This document shows positions 42,710 to 52,301 of a stretch of 64,000 nt of DNA, one piece after another. The notes below the pieces were generated by a model that saw only the letters and a program-made list of their open reading frames with translations, ran no database searches and was not told where the DNA came from. The stretch is from Tridacna crocea. Lineage: Eukaryota > Mollusca > Bivalvia > Cardiida > Cardiidae. The stretch covers positions 44,302,728-44,366,727 of the forward strand of contig OX031069.1 of the NCBI GenBank assembly GCA_943736015.1, written 5' to 3'. Position 1 is the first letter of the stretch. Every line of letters starts with the position of its first letter. Made by a program: the position numbers and the translations under genes.

Positions 42710-42930
42710 CTCTTTATCAAATGAAAAAATTTCAGATTGGTCCATATTGAAAGCATTTGCAGACAACAAAATAAAACTGACTGGAAATTTTAAATTTAAG
42801 GAAGGGAAGAAATTATTATGGGTAAAAGAGAAAATGCTGGTTACCAGTATTTTCTCCTTTTCCCACAATGTTTTCAGAAAGCTTCTTTCTCAGGTTCTTT
42901 AAAAGTCAGGATTGTGTGGTAAAGGGCTAA
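42706..42930 (-). mobile_element. TTAA-hairpin copy sharing TTAA, same direction
   Basis: TTAACTCTTTATCAAATGAA start, core GCTGGTTACCAGT, right end GTGTGGTAAAGGGCTAA. Left stem edge decayed. Confidence 0.87.
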
Positions 42931-43004
42931 GAAAACAAACTTGTGGTATACACCCAGGCAAGATTGCAAATTCTGATCAGTCTAATCTTGATCTATGCCG
43001 TCCT

Positions 43005-43383
43005 TTAATTCTGTACCAAACAATCCCTGGTTTTACAACCCTCAGATTGAAGCCTTTTTAAACATTGTTGGAAAAGGAGAAAATGCTGTTAACCCTTTCC
43101 CAAACAACAACTTTTAGACTATTACAAACTAAAAGAGTTTTCAGACATCAATTTTGAATTTGATGAAAATGGTAGAAAGTTCTCCAAAAGGGTAGAAAAC
43201 ACTGTGAGAAAAGGAGAAATTGCTCAGTATGAGCAATTTCTCCTTTTCCCACAGTGTTTTCAAAAGACTTGCACTGCAGACACGTAAAAACCAGGACTTG
43301 TTTGGGAAAGGGTTAACCAGCATTTTTCTCCTTGTCCCACAATTTAATCTACCCTACTGGAATCAAAACTTGCTGTATTAAAG
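43005..43383 (+). mobile_element. TTAA-hairpin copy split at its loop
   Basis: TTAATTCTGTACCAAACAATC and left arm to 'aaaatgctg', then a complete second copy, then the right arm 'TTAAccagcatttttctcc'. Its right end is eroded about 40 bp before exon 3a. Confidence 0.88.
43089..43316 (-). mobile_element. TTAA-hairpin copy, type E, inserted in the loop of another
   Basis: TTAACCCTTTCCCAAACAAC to GTTTGGGAAAGGGTTAA, core TTGCTCAGTATGAGCAA, stem CACTGTGAG/CCACAGTG. The target was the TTAA in the host loop GCTG-TTAA-CCAGC, now on both sides. Confidence 0.93.
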
Positions 43384-43423
43384 AATATATTAATTGTTTA
43401 CTAATATGATTTTATCCTCGTAG

Positions 43424-43640
43424 GTTGGTTAGAGCCGTTATTGGACCGTATTGCGGAAAACAAATCCATCGTTGTTTGCCCGGTTATTGACGTCATCGAA
43501 GACGACTCCTTTAAATATCAATATGGCAATGCCCGTTCAACAAGCATAGGGGGATTTGACTGGAATTTACAATTTAATTGGCACGCAATTCCAGAGTACG
43601 AACGTCAACGTAGAAATAATTTAGACTATCTTCCGGTCAG
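43424..43640 (+). CDS. GALNT: GALNT exon 3a, first of two alternative exons
   Basis: The acceptor is ttttatcctcgtag, with a branch-point-like TTTACTAAT about 20 nt upstream. The donor is gtactt. The exon holds 2 nt + 71 codons + 2 nt, 217 nt in all. It completes the Gly from exon 2 and encodes WLEPLLDRIAENKSIVVCPV, IDVIEDDSF, a variable loop, then GGFDWNLQFNW and LPV, with Arg split over the donor. These are the family blocks WLEPLL, VVCPIIDVI and GGF(N/D)W.L.F.W. In human GALNT2 the F-x-W of that last block lines the acceptor-peptide pocket (from memory), so this exon builds part of the substrate groove. The family's next block (SPTMAGGLF) would follow in an exon beyond the window. Compared with exon 3b it keeps the canonical Cys in VVCP and the GGF motif, so it is the more typical version. 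The remains of a TTAA-hairpin copy end about 40 bp before the acceptor. Confidence 0.95.
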
Positions 43641-43777
43641 GTACTTGACAGTTTGATCTCTCCACCCATCCTTTTTAAAAGTCACCATTGTTTTTTTTTC
43701 TGAAAAACTAATACATGTATTGCTTTTATTAACAGACTGTTTGATTGATTTTTCTTTCTGGTGTTTTTCTGGATCTG

Positions 43778-43984
43778 TTAACTCTTTCCTAGACAACAAA
43801 ATTTTAGACTTGTTCAAATTGAAAGTAATTGAAACAAATTACTGGTGATTCAAATGGCAGAATGTGTCCATGGTAGAAGAGAAAACATGGTGGAAAAAGA
43901 ATTAAGCATTTTCTCCTTTTCCACAATGCTTTCGAAAGGTGTACTTCTCGGGGTCATTAAAACTAAGGATTTTATGGCAAAGGG
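43778..43984 (-). mobile_element. TTAA-hairpin copy, decayed
   Basis: TTAACTCTTTCCTAGACAAC start, left arm lost (gaattaagcattttctcc), right end ttttatggcaaaggg. Confidence 0.7.
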
Positions 43985-44048
43985 AAAACTTTTTATCAGT
44001 AAAATGCAGACTTTTTCAATTACGATGCATTTGTAAGTAAAATTTGTA

Positions 44049-44205
44049 TGTGGATCAATGATGCAATTTATCTTTGATGCAATAATGAACAGTGTGGGGA
44101 AATGAGAAAATGCTGGTTACCAGCATCGACTCCTTTGTCAGCAGTGTTTTTGTCAAAAGGCTACTTCTTTTGGGTCGTTCAAACTCAGGATTGTGTGATA
44201 TACAA
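44049..44205 (-). mobile_element. TTAA-hairpin partial copy
   Basis: Core GCTGGTTACCAGC in a decayed stem; right part 'gggtcgttcaaactcaggat' and tgtgtgata. Confidence 0.68.
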
Positions 44206-44324
44206 ATTTTTATGCTCCCTGAAGGCCAAGCGTATAGTCGCTGCTTGGTCTGTCATCCATCAGTCTCTATTTCTGTCCATCTGTCTGTCCTTTAATCCAA
44301 AGCCACTTCTCCACAACATGGGAC

Positions 44325-44390
44325 CAAATTTGTTCTCTGCAAATGCTTCCAATTCGAAAAAGTCTAAAATTTGTCATTTGGTAACGGGTA
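44325..44390 (+). mobile_element. TTAA-hairpin right-end fragment
   Basis: 'ttctctgcaaatgcttccaa' to gtcatttggtaacggGTAA. Confidence 0.62.
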
Positions 44391-44656
44391 ACAGATTCCC
44401 TTGTCGTATCAGATATGTTCATAAGAAGTGATACATGTAATAATAGATTTTCTACTGTGCTGTTTTCTAAGAAAACACGAACATAATGTCATAGCCATTC
44501 CATCACCTTTATTGTCAGACAATAATGTTAAACATCTTTCTGATGTTTGTGTCATTAATGTTGAGATTTACTTCGACTTTGGCTAACTTGGGTCAACTGT
44601 TCATCATACAAAGGGGAACCCTTTCCAGAAAAGCAACCCTCGTCAAAGAGAAATCT

Positions 44657-44881
44657 TTAACTCTTTACCACACAATCCCGACTTTGAACAACCCTATGAA
44701 AAAAACTTTCAGAACATTGTAAGAAAAGGAGAAAATGCTGGAAGCCAGCATTTTCTCTTTTTCACACAATGTTTTCTACCCTTCCCAAATCAATTTCAAT
44801 TTTTCAGGCACATCAGTTTCGTCATCTTCAAATGCTTTCTATTTGGACTGGTCTATAAATTTGCCCTAGGTACAGAGTTGA
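44657..44881 (+). mobile_element. TTAA-hairpin copy, type A
   Basis: TTAACTCTTTACCACACAA start, core GCTGGAAGCCAGC (symmetrical), right end ctaggtacagagTTGA. Confidence 0.88.
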
Positions 44882-45438
44882 ATTATTATCACAGTTATGT
44901 CCCTTTTCTTACTTAGAATTTCCACCAAAAAAGCAACCACAACTGAGTAAAACAAGTGGTACCCTGGCATAAATCTTCAAATCAACAACAGGTTATGCCC
45001 AATTCTTATTCAGAAAACTTCCTGCTTTGGGAATATTATAATAGACAAATACATATAATACCAGACTGAATTGTGGTAGCATTGATGCATACAGATAGTC
45101 CATATCACAAAAGATCGAATCATTGAATGAGTGTAATAAATTGATCCTGGAAGGTTAATCTTTGACATTCATGAAAGCTGGTTTAGCCAAAGATCAAATT
45201 GATCCGTAGTTTTAAAAAAGAAATTATGGTATTTTGTTTCGTGCTGTTGAATTGATGGTCTTATTAGACTGTATGTGACAACAAATAGCTGCGATTGATG
45301 GGTATTACCTGTTGTCTGTTGGATGGTTACAGAAGATGAAAAGGGTACAGCTTACCACATATTGGCACCAACATGCACTGCTCTTGTAGTAAGGTCTCAT
45401 TACCTCTTGAAACAATCTTGCGGCAATTTTTAGTTCTT
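44882..45438. other. Intronic stretch, nothing recognised
   Basis: No exon signals and no repeat that I recognise. Confidence 0.4.
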
Positions 45439-45648
45439 TTAATCCTTTACCAAACAACAACCTGGACGAAGAGGCTTTTTGAAAATAGAATGGGAAAAGG
45501 AAAAAGAGCTGGTAACCAATATTTTCTGTTTCCAAAATCTTTCCTACCCCATCAGTGAAAAAATTCATTAATTAAGTTACATTTAAATATGTTGTTTTCA
45601 AATGCTTTCATTTTGGACAAATCTACATTTTTCTCATTTGGCATTATC
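45439..45648 (+). mobile_element. TTAA-hairpin copy, decayed
   Basis: TTAATCCTTTACCAAACAAC start, core GCTGGTAACCAAT, 'caaatgctttcattttggac' and a right end without TTAA (catttggcattat). Confidence 0.75.
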
Positions 45649-45650
45649 CA

Positions 45651-45837
45651 ATTGAAAGGATTTGCTGTCAAACAACAAGAATTATTGTTCAAAGTATGAA
45701 ATTTGTCATCAGTCAGAAAACATTGTAGGATAAGGAGAAAATGCCGGTTACCAGCATTTTCTCCTTTTCCCATTTACGTTTTCATTTGCTGTCTACCTCA
45801 GGGTTGTATAAAGTTGAGACTTTGTGGTAAAGAAATA
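45651..45837 (-). mobile_element. TTAA-hairpin copy, left tip lost
   Basis: 'attgaaaggatttgctgtca', core GCCGGTTACCAGC, right end tttgtggtaaagaaata. Confidence 0.75.
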
Positions 45838-46147
45838 ATGGAATACAGATAATCTGTAAAACATAATGGTTTGATGCTGGTAGGTGCAACTTGAAGCGCA
45901 AATCTGCAAGAAACAGTTTAAACTTTCTTTTCCTGTGATGTTTTCAAATGCCATCTTTGGCAAGAAGGTTAAAAATTTAGATTGTATTCAAATTGATGAA
46001 CACATGAATTGAGCACTTTTCAGAAAGGATCGTCACAAAAAAACAAAATTGCAAATGATTGCAGCAATATTTCACATGTTTTTCTTTCAAAATGTTGTGG
46101 TTTAACCTGACATTGCCAGTTTTTGTCATCACATTTTACACATTTGT

Positions 46148-46378
46148 TTAAGCCATTACCACATAATCCTGAGTTTTAACGACCCTGTAAAAAGAAGGCT
46201 TTTGAAAACATCGTGGGAAAAGGAGAAAATGCTGGTAACCAGCATTTTCTCTTTTTCCCCACAGTGTTTTCTACCTGATCCAGAGCAAAAATGATCATTT
46301 CAGTTACATTTAATTTGTCGTCTGCATATCCGTTCAATTTGGACCAGTCTAAATGTTTGGTGTTTTGGAAAGAGTTGA
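46148..46378 (+). mobile_element. TTAA-hairpin copy
   Basis: TTAAGCCATTACCACATAA start, core GCTGGTAACCAGC, 'gatccagagcaaaaatgatc' interior, end tttggaaagagTTGA. Confidence 0.88.
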
Positions 46379-46409
46379 ATAAATCAGTGTTTACATTTTA
46401 TGAGAATAT

Positions 46410-46537
46410 TTGGTCCATTACAACATAACCCTAGACAACACAACCCAAACTTCAAGGATCTTGAAAAAAACAGACTTTAGAAAACAATTTATAAAGATAA
46501 AGGGGACCAGCATTTTCTATTTTCCCATATTGTTTAA
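46410..46537 (+). mobile_element. TTAA-hairpin remnant, decayed
   Basis: 'ttacaacataaccctagaca', 'tttagaaaacaatttataaag', 'accagcattttctattttcc' in order; ends at a TTAA shared with the next copy. Confidence 0.5.
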
Positions 46538-46975
46538 TCCTTTACCACGCAGTGATGACTTTTAACGACCCTAAGGAAGATGCCTTTTGAAAACATTGTG
46601 GGAAAAGAAGAAAATGCTAGTAACTAGCATTTTCTTCTTTGCCCACAATGTTTTCTGCCCTATCGAAGAAAATTTGTATCATCCACAGAGTTCCAGATAA
46701 GGGGAGTGATGGTATTCTAAATCCATTATTTCTGTTTGAAACCCTGTGTTGTGGGCACTCATTAGAAGTTTTTCGATGAGACAATTATAATGAGTACCCA
46801 CAACATAGGGTATAGTGGAGAATAATGAATAATTTTAGTTTTGAAATCAAAATCACTCCCTCTATCTGGAGCTCCGATTTCAGCCACTGATACATGTATT
46901 GACATTTTTGTCCGCAGAATTGCATTCAATTTGGGTAGGTCTAAAATTCTGCCAGGTAGGGTTAATAGGAATTTC
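46534..46975 (+). mobile_element. TTAA-hairpin copy, type D, split by a foldback element
   Basis: TTAATCCTTTACCACGCAG start, core GCTAGTAACTAGC, right part 'tttcagccactgatac', GTCCGCAGAATTGCATTCAA and GGGTTAA. An insert of about 187 bp lies between 'tgtatcatccac' and 'gatttcagcc'. Confidence 0.85.
46688..46874. mobile_element. Foldback element, ~187 bp
   Basis: gagttccagataaggggagtgat on the left pairs (in parts) with atcactccctctatctggagctc on the right; 'ccctgtgttgtgggcactca' pairs with 'tgagtacccacaacataggg'. The whole insert can form one long imperfect hairpin. Target duplication not clear. Confidence 0.75.
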
Positions 46976-47060
46976 ATCATTTGATACACAGTTGATTCCT
47001 TTGTCTACTGCGAATGCTTACAATATGCTTTGGTCTTAAATTTCATGGTTTGGTTAAGTT

Positions 47061-47209
47061 TAAATATTTTCATAAGATAATAAAATTTGATAGCATTTAC
47101 AAAATAATGACAAAATAACTTCAGCTCAAGTGATGTGTGTCGTTGCTGAAAAAAGTGAAAACATAGTGGGAAAAAAGAAAAAAATGGGGATTGCGTGGTA
47201 AAGATTTAA
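47061..47209 (-). mobile_element. TTAA-hairpin remnant, hairpin deleted
   Basis: 'tttgatagcatttacaaaat', 'acatagtgggaaaaaagaaa' then directly 'tggggattgcgtggtaaaga' and TTAA. Confidence 0.6.
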
Positions 47210-47432
47210 CCCTTTCCCAAACAATCCCTGGTTTTTACGGGTCAGGAATAGAAGCCTTTTGAAAAGATTTTGGGAAAAGGAGAAAATGCTGGTAACCAGC
47301 ATTTTCTCCTTTTCCCACAATGTTTTCTACCCTGTCATATAGAAAAATCATCTGTTTAGCAACTCTTATTGCAATCTGCAAAATGCTTTGAATTTGGCCT
47401 GGTCCAAAATTTGCCGTTTTGGAAAGGGTTAA
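47206..47432 (+). mobile_element. TTAA-hairpin copy, type B
   Basis: TTAACCCTTTCCCAAACAA to GCCGTTTTGGAAAGGGTTAA. Core GCTGGTAACCAGC; left stem changed to gattttggg. Confidence 0.92.
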
Positions 47433-47510
47433 GTCATGAGATGCTCTTTAGAAAGTTTCAAGAGGTTTTGATCTAATCTAACTGGCTCATCATTATATAC
47501 CAAATAATTG

Positions 47511-47715
47511 CTGGTGTGGTATCTTATAATGGTTGTGAGTGTGGTGTCCATGGTTGTGAGATAAAGCATTGGCCTCCTAACCAAAAGGTCCTGAGTTCGA
47601 TAATTGGGAGCAGGTATCAACTTTGGGATATTTCATTGGCCCACACATTAGGCATGAGTTCTGGTATAGTTCCCAGGAAGCAGAATGGGGAGAAATGGGT
47701 TTAAGTTGTAAGAAC
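47511..47715 (+). repeat. tRNA-derived SINE
   Basis: 'tggttgtgagataaagcattggcctcctaaccaaaaggtc' (in parts) reads like an anticodon arm and 'gagttcgataattgggagc' like a T arm with B box. A tail with 'ttctcaatcgatgtaaaac' follows. It resembles bivalve tRNA SINEs I know. Confidence 0.65.
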
Positions 47716-47760
47716 CTGTTTCTCAATCGATGTAAAACACATTTTGTTAAAACTAAACTC

Positions 47761-47905
47761 ATCAGCATTTCCTCCATCTCCTACATTGTTTTCTAGTCTT
47801 TCAATGACAAGTTTCATCTTGTGAGCCATATCTAATTTGTCATAACTTATGCAAATGCTTTCAAATCAGGCATGTCTAAATTTTTGTCTTTTGGTAAAGA
47901 TTTAA
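47761..47905 (+). mobile_element. TTAA-hairpin right half
   Basis: 'atcagcatttcctccatctc' right arm, type D interior 'cttgtgagccatatctaatt', right end cttttggtaaagaTTTAA. Confidence 0.75.
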
Positions 47906-47920
47906 CATATTGGTGTTCTT

Positions 47921-48095
47921 GACTCATTGCTTGCTTAAAATGTTGAGATTTCTCACTGCTTGCTTATTATATAATGATTTCTCACTGCTTGCTTGTAATG
48001 TGAGATTTCTCACTGCTTGCTTGTAATGTTTAGATTTCTCACTGCTTGCTTGTAATGTTTAGATTTCTCACTGCTTGCTTGTAATGTCTAGATTT
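47921..48095 (+). repeat. Minisatellite, ~29-bp unit, about six copies
   Basis: 'agatttctcactgcttgctt gtaatgttt' repeated; the last three units are almost identical, the first ones diverged. Confidence 0.92.
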
Positions 48096-48332
48096 AGATG
48101 TATTTGAAATAACAGCTTTATTTAGAAGTATTTGAAATAACTGCCTCTTACCAACCCTTTAACAACTTGTAGCATATTTTTAGCCAGTAGTCTGGCCAAT
48201 TTACAATACCATGCTTTTATCTTGTTGGAATGTAGGCCAAGATCAAACTGCACAGAAAGGGCAACCTGAGTTTGATCCTCACTCTCCACTTTTTCAATCA
48301 ATCTTTCAATCAAATGGTTACTGTCAGCTAAC

Positions 48333-48561
48333 TTAACCCATTACCACTCAATCCCTACTTTTGACGCCCCTGAGAAAGAAGCCTTTTGAAAACCCTGTGG
48401 GAAAAGGAGAAAATGCTGGTAACCAGCATTTTCTCCTTTTCCCACAGAGTTTTCTACCCTTCCCAGAACAAATTTCAATTTTTCAGTCACTTTTATTTTG
48501 TCGTCTGCAAACGCTTTCAATTTGGACCAGTCTAAATTTTTCTCGTGTGGTAAAGAGTTAA
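48333..48561 (+). mobile_element. TTAA-hairpin copy, type A, near-consensus
   Basis: 229 bp. TTAACCCATTACCACTCAA to CTCGTGTGGTAAAGAGTTAA. Core GCTGGTAACCAGC. Confidence 0.94.
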
Positions 48562-48726
48562 ACTAACAACCCCATGTTTTACTGACTGTGAAACAGAAGC
48601 CTTTGGAAAACATTGTGGGAAAAGGAGAAATGCTGGTTACCAGCATTTTCTCCTTTTCCCACTATGTTTTCTAAAGGCTTCTTTCTCAGGGTTGTCAAAA
48701 CTTGGCATAGTATGGTAAAGGGTTAA
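48558..48726. mobile_element. TTAA-hairpin hybrid with two left ends, 169 bp
   Basis: Left: aaccccatgttttactgac and gaaacagaagcctttggaaa. Right: 'ttttctaaaggcttctttct', 'cagggttgtcaaaacttggc', GTAAAGGGTTAA. Both sides are the same end inverted, so the whole copy is close to one palindrome. Confidence 0.85.
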
Positions 48727-48982
48727 ATGGATGAGTAACTTGTGTTTGTTGGAAGGAAAAAAAAGCAATATTTTTGTTGAAGTTTTATCAGCATAACCAA
48801 ATAAGGGTTTTGTTGAGAATGCATTAGACTGTTTACTTAGCTGATAGGATATTTCCAAGATATAACAATGGTTTGTCTGTGTCAATATTGGCGAAACATT
48901 ATAGAAGCCCCGCTGTTCGTCTCACGGAGACTGGATTAGGGACAGAAAGTAAGAATGTAAGAAAAGATGAAACAGTGGATAT

Positions 48983-49201
48983 GAACTTGTTATCAAACAA
49001 GAAAATTTTAGACTTGTTAAATTTGATAGTGTTTGCTGATGACAATTTAAATGGGGCTCAAATGATAGAGATTGTCTTTGATATGGTAGAAAACACCATG
49101 GGAAAAGGAGAAAATGCTGGTTACCAGCATTTTCTCCTATTCCCTCAGTGTTTTCAAAAGACCTCTAAGTCGTTAAAACTTGTGTATGGTAAAGGGTTAA
49201 G
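48983..49201 (-). mobile_element. TTAA-hairpin copy, left tip altered
   Basis: 'cttgttatcaaacaagaaaa' start, core GCTGGTTACCAGC, right end tgtatggtaaaGGGTTAA. Confidence 0.85.
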
Positions 49202-49326
49202 TGAGAGAGAGGGACAGAGGGGACTAACAATTTATGGAATGGAGCCTTGAGAGGTATCAAAAGATTTTAGTCCACAAGTATGATTAAATAAAGAGTGATA
49301 AATGCATGTGAGATTCTGTTTATCAC

Positions 49327-49554
49327 TTAACCCATTACCACACAATCCCTACTTTTGACGCCCCTGAGAAAGAACCCTTAGAAAACATTGTGGGAAAAGG
49401 AGAAAATGCTGGTAACCAGCATTTTCTCCTTTTCCCACAATGTTTTCTACCCTTCACAAAACAAATTTCAAATGTTCAGTCACCTTTTTTTTGTCGTCTG
49501 CAAATGCTTTCTATTTGGACCAGTCTAAAATATTGTCGTTTGGTAATGGGTTAA
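49327..49554 (+). mobile_element. TTAA-hairpin copy, type A, near-consensus
   Basis: TTAACCCATTACCACACAA to GTCGTTTGGTAATGGGTTAA. Perfect core GCTGGTAACCAGC; 228 bp. Confidence 0.94.
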
Positions 49555-49688
49555 AAACCAATGACAGACAAATTACTGTAGTATATTTTGGCTACATAAC
49601 CACTGCTTCGTCCATGTTTACAGATGTACATGTAGGTTGCTTCCAAAATGCAAGTGCACAAGAAAGATAACTCTGATTTAGGCATCAA

Positions 49689-49895
49689 CTTTACCCTTTA
49701 CCAAACGACAAAATTTCAGGCTGGTCAAAATTCAAAGCATTTGCAGACGACAAAATAAACATTGCTCTAAAAATGAAATTTGTTTTGGGAAGGGTAGAAA
49801 ACATTCCAGGAAAAGGTTTCTCCTTTTCCCACAATGTTTTCTAAAGGCTTTTTCTTCAAGGGCGTCAAAACTTGGGAATGTGTGGTGAAGAGTAA
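49689..49895 (-). mobile_element. TTAA-hairpin copy, palindrome centre deleted
   Basis: TTTACCCTTTACCAAACGAC start. The arms meet directly as 'ccaggaaaaggtttctccttttcccac', so the innermost ~30 bp are gone. Right end gtgtggtgaagagtaa. Confidence 0.85.
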
Positions 49896-50680
49896 TGAGA
49901 AGGATGAAATAATTGATAGGAAGAATAATTCAAAATATGTCCACAATTCTAACATTTATGACTTTTGCTGTGGTATCAAGCAAGAAAATGCTTGTTTATA
50001 TTACGTCTTTCCAACAACGTTATAATTTTCAATCAAATTGGCAGTGTTACAAATTTTTGCATGATGCTGTGGTTGGTTTATAACCAGCTTTATGCTCTCG
50101 CAATTGCCTCTTTTTTGTTTCTGCTTTTCACTTTGTTGAAAAGCAGTATCAGGAAATGTTTATGAAAATGTTAGGTTTCCAAATTGCACCAGAAAAGATT
50201 CATTCTCTTCTATGTTGGTTTGCTATGGTATGAATCAAGGGGTATCAATAATCGGTAGCAAGGCTTCATCCTAATGTTGGTTTCAGAATTGTTCATGTAA
50301 ATATCTTCGGTTTACTTGGAAAACCTTGTATCTACAGTTTATTACAAGCTGTATTTACGTGGTTTTTGAAGTAAATCTACGATATGCTAGCAGCATACTG
50401 CAGGGAAAACATGTCAACATTTTAGACCAATCATAACTGTTTCCATCTATTCACTCCTTAATTAAAACCAAAAAGTAGGTGAAAAGCTAGCACATTCAGC
50501 TAGATTGAAAAAGGAGGATTTTTTTCCCCTATATAGACGAAATCTGTGTTTCAAAATACATGCAGTCTGGGCAGTTGACAGCTGCTATGTTGTCTGCTAC
50601 AATGTAGAAAGGAATTTCAAAGGAACAAACGATTAGTCCTTATATTGAAGACTAATTGTCTGTCAAAAAAATCCATCGCT
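49896..50680. other. Intronic stretch, nothing recognised
   Basis: AT-rich sequence with no exon or element end that I can support. Confidence 0.4.
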
Positions 50681-50681
50681 T

Positions 50682-51236
50682 ACCCTTTACCCGATGATTA
50701 TTATTTTTAAACGATCCCCAAGAAAGAAAAGCATTCAATGGCACGGCGGGGAATCACGTGACACAACAACAACAACAATGACCGTTATTTGAAAAAATTG
50801 CCCAACTTCAGGTAAGAAAATCTTCAATAATTCCGTTAATACGTGACCGATTGGAATTTGGTTTGAACCAGAGAAGGCGGAAGGACTCCGGGGATTTGCT
50901 TGATGTGTTAGATTTTTTAAACAACACCTGATAAAAAAGTTATTGACGAGCAAACAAATTATCCAGGGTAAAAAATTTGTTTGCTCGTCAATAACTTTTT
51001 TATCAGGTGTTGTTTAAAAAATCTAACACATCAAGCAAATCCCTGGAGTCCTTCCGCCTTCTCTGCTTCAAACCAAATTCCAATCGGTCATGTATTAACG
51101 GAATTATTGAAGATTTTCTTACCTGAAGTCGGGGAATTTTTTCAAATAACGGTCATTGTTGTTGTTGTTGTGTCACGTGATTCCCCGGCGTGAATGGGTA
51201 ACCAGCATTTCCTCTTCTTCCTTGTTTGCATTTTAT
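50682..51236 (+). mobile_element. TTAA-hairpin copy split by a 451-bp hairpin element
   Basis: Left: taccctttacccgatgatta, 'taaacgatccccaagaaaga'. Right: 'aatgggtaaccagcatttcc' (the right arm). Between them lies the element at 50742-51192. Confidence 0.72.
50742..51192. mobile_element. 451-bp foldback transposon with 219-bp arms, 5-bp TSD
   Basis: Left arm 50742-50960 and right arm 50974-51192 are almost perfect reverse complements (a few differences) around a 13-bp spacer (atccagggtaaaa). Ends CACGGCGGGGAATCACGTGA and tcacgtgattccccggcgtg. Flanks AATGG on both sides (50737-50741, 51193-51197). A 5-bp duplication with CAC...GTG ends fits Transib or a related superfamily, but I cannot confirm that. 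The near-identity of arms suggests a recent insertion. Confidence 0.9.
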
Positions 51237-51243
51237 CTTGCAA

Positions 51244-51464
51244 CTTTTTACCCAACAACAAGAGTTTGGACTGCACCAAATTGAAAGGGTTTGCGAACAC
51301 CACATGTCGCTTAATTGGTGATTTCTGGCTCTGATAGAGTAGAAAACATTGTGGGAAATGGAGAAAATGCTGGTTACCAGCATTTTCTCCATTTCTTGCA
51401 ATGTTTTCAAAAGGCCCTTTCAGTTGGGTTGTTAATAAACAGAATTGTGTGGTAAAGAGTTAGA
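51244..51464 (-). mobile_element. TTAA-hairpin copy
   Basis: 'ctttttacccaacaacaaga' start, core GCTGGTTACCAGC, stem CATTGTGGGAAATGGAG with matching 'ctccatttcttgcaatg', right end TGTGTGGTAAAGAGTTA. Confidence 0.82.
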
Positions 51465-51485
51465 AAACAATTTTCATTATTTTTA

Positions 51486-51600
51486 GTAACTTACGACTAT
51501 GTCTTCAGACTTGTGACTATGTCTTCAGACTTATGACTATGTCTTCAGACGCTTTCAATTTGGACTAGTCTGAAATTCTGTCAGCTTGTAAAGTTGTTAA
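51486..51600 (+). mobile_element. TTAA-hairpin right end containing a 20-bp tandem repeat
   Basis: Three to four copies of 'ttgtgactatgtcttcagac' (51491-51550) then 'gctttcaatttggactagtc' and cagcttgtaaagttgTTAA. The repeat arose from the GTCGTCTGC-like block. Confidence 0.78.
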
Positions 51601-51655
51601 GGTCTGTACCACATAAACCTGAGTTTTAACTACCCTTGGGGAATGGCCTTTTGAT
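51597..51655 (+). mobile_element. TTAA-hairpin left-end fragment
   Basis: 'accacataaacctgagtttt' and 'aactacccttggggaatggc' only. Confidence 0.55.
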
Positions 51656-51661
51656 TCACAA

Positions 51662-51881
51662 TGAAACAACAAAATTTTAGGTTTGTCCAAATCCAAAGCA
51701 TTTGCAGACGACAAAATACAAGTGACTGAAAATTTGACGTTTGCTTTTTTAAGTGTAGAAAACATTCTTGGAAAAGGAGAAAATGCTGGTCACCAGCATT
51801 TTCTCCTTTACCCACAGTGTTTTCTAGAGGCTTCTTTCTCAGGGTCGTCAAACATAGGGATTGTGTGTGGTAATGGGTCAA
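51662..51881 (-). mobile_element. TTAA-hairpin copy
   Basis: 'tgaaacaacaaaattttagg' start, core GCTGGTCACCAGC, right end TGTGTGTGGTAATGGGTCAA. Confidence 0.85.
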
Positions 51882-51939
51882 AAGCCTCAGGGGAAAAAGA
51901 GATGATCTTCTAACTTTCACAAACAACTGTCATCATTTA

Positions 51940-52017
51940 AACTAAATTCTATTATGTTGTCAGCAGATACTTTCAGTTAGGACCAGACAAAAACTTTGTA
52001 GTTTAGTAAAGAGATAA
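51940..52017 (+). mobile_element. TTAA-hairpin right-end fragment
   Basis: 'tgttgtcagcagatactttc' to gtagtttagtaaagagaTAA. Confidence 0.6.
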
Positions 52018-52066
52018 AGCAGTTATATTGGATCTGACATGAGTTGGTTTTTGAGATAAAATTCTT

Positions 52067-52293
52067 TTAACTCTACCACACAATCCCGACTTTTAACGAC
52101 CCTGAGAAAGCAGCCTGTTGAAAACACTGGAGGAAAAGGAGAAAATACTGGTAACCAGCATTTTCTCCTTTTCACACAGTGTTTTTTACCCTTCCCAAAC
52201 CAGATTTTAATTTTTCAGTCACCTTTATTTTGTCGTCTGCAAATACTTTCAATTTGGACCAGTATAAAATTTTCTCGTGTGGTAAAGAGTTAA
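52067..52293 (+). mobile_element. TTAA-hairpin copy, type A
   Basis: TTAACTCTACCACACAATC to CTCGTGTGGTAAAGAGTTAA. Core ACTGGTAACCAGC. Confidence 0.9.
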
Positions 52294-52301
52294 ACGAGTC
52301 T

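Noticed and set aside
50735-51193. Two almost identical proteins (MLVNNFFIRCCLKNLTHQAN...) on opposite strands.
   Set aside because: They are the same arm sequence of the 451-bp hairpin element read from each side; no coding signal beyond that.
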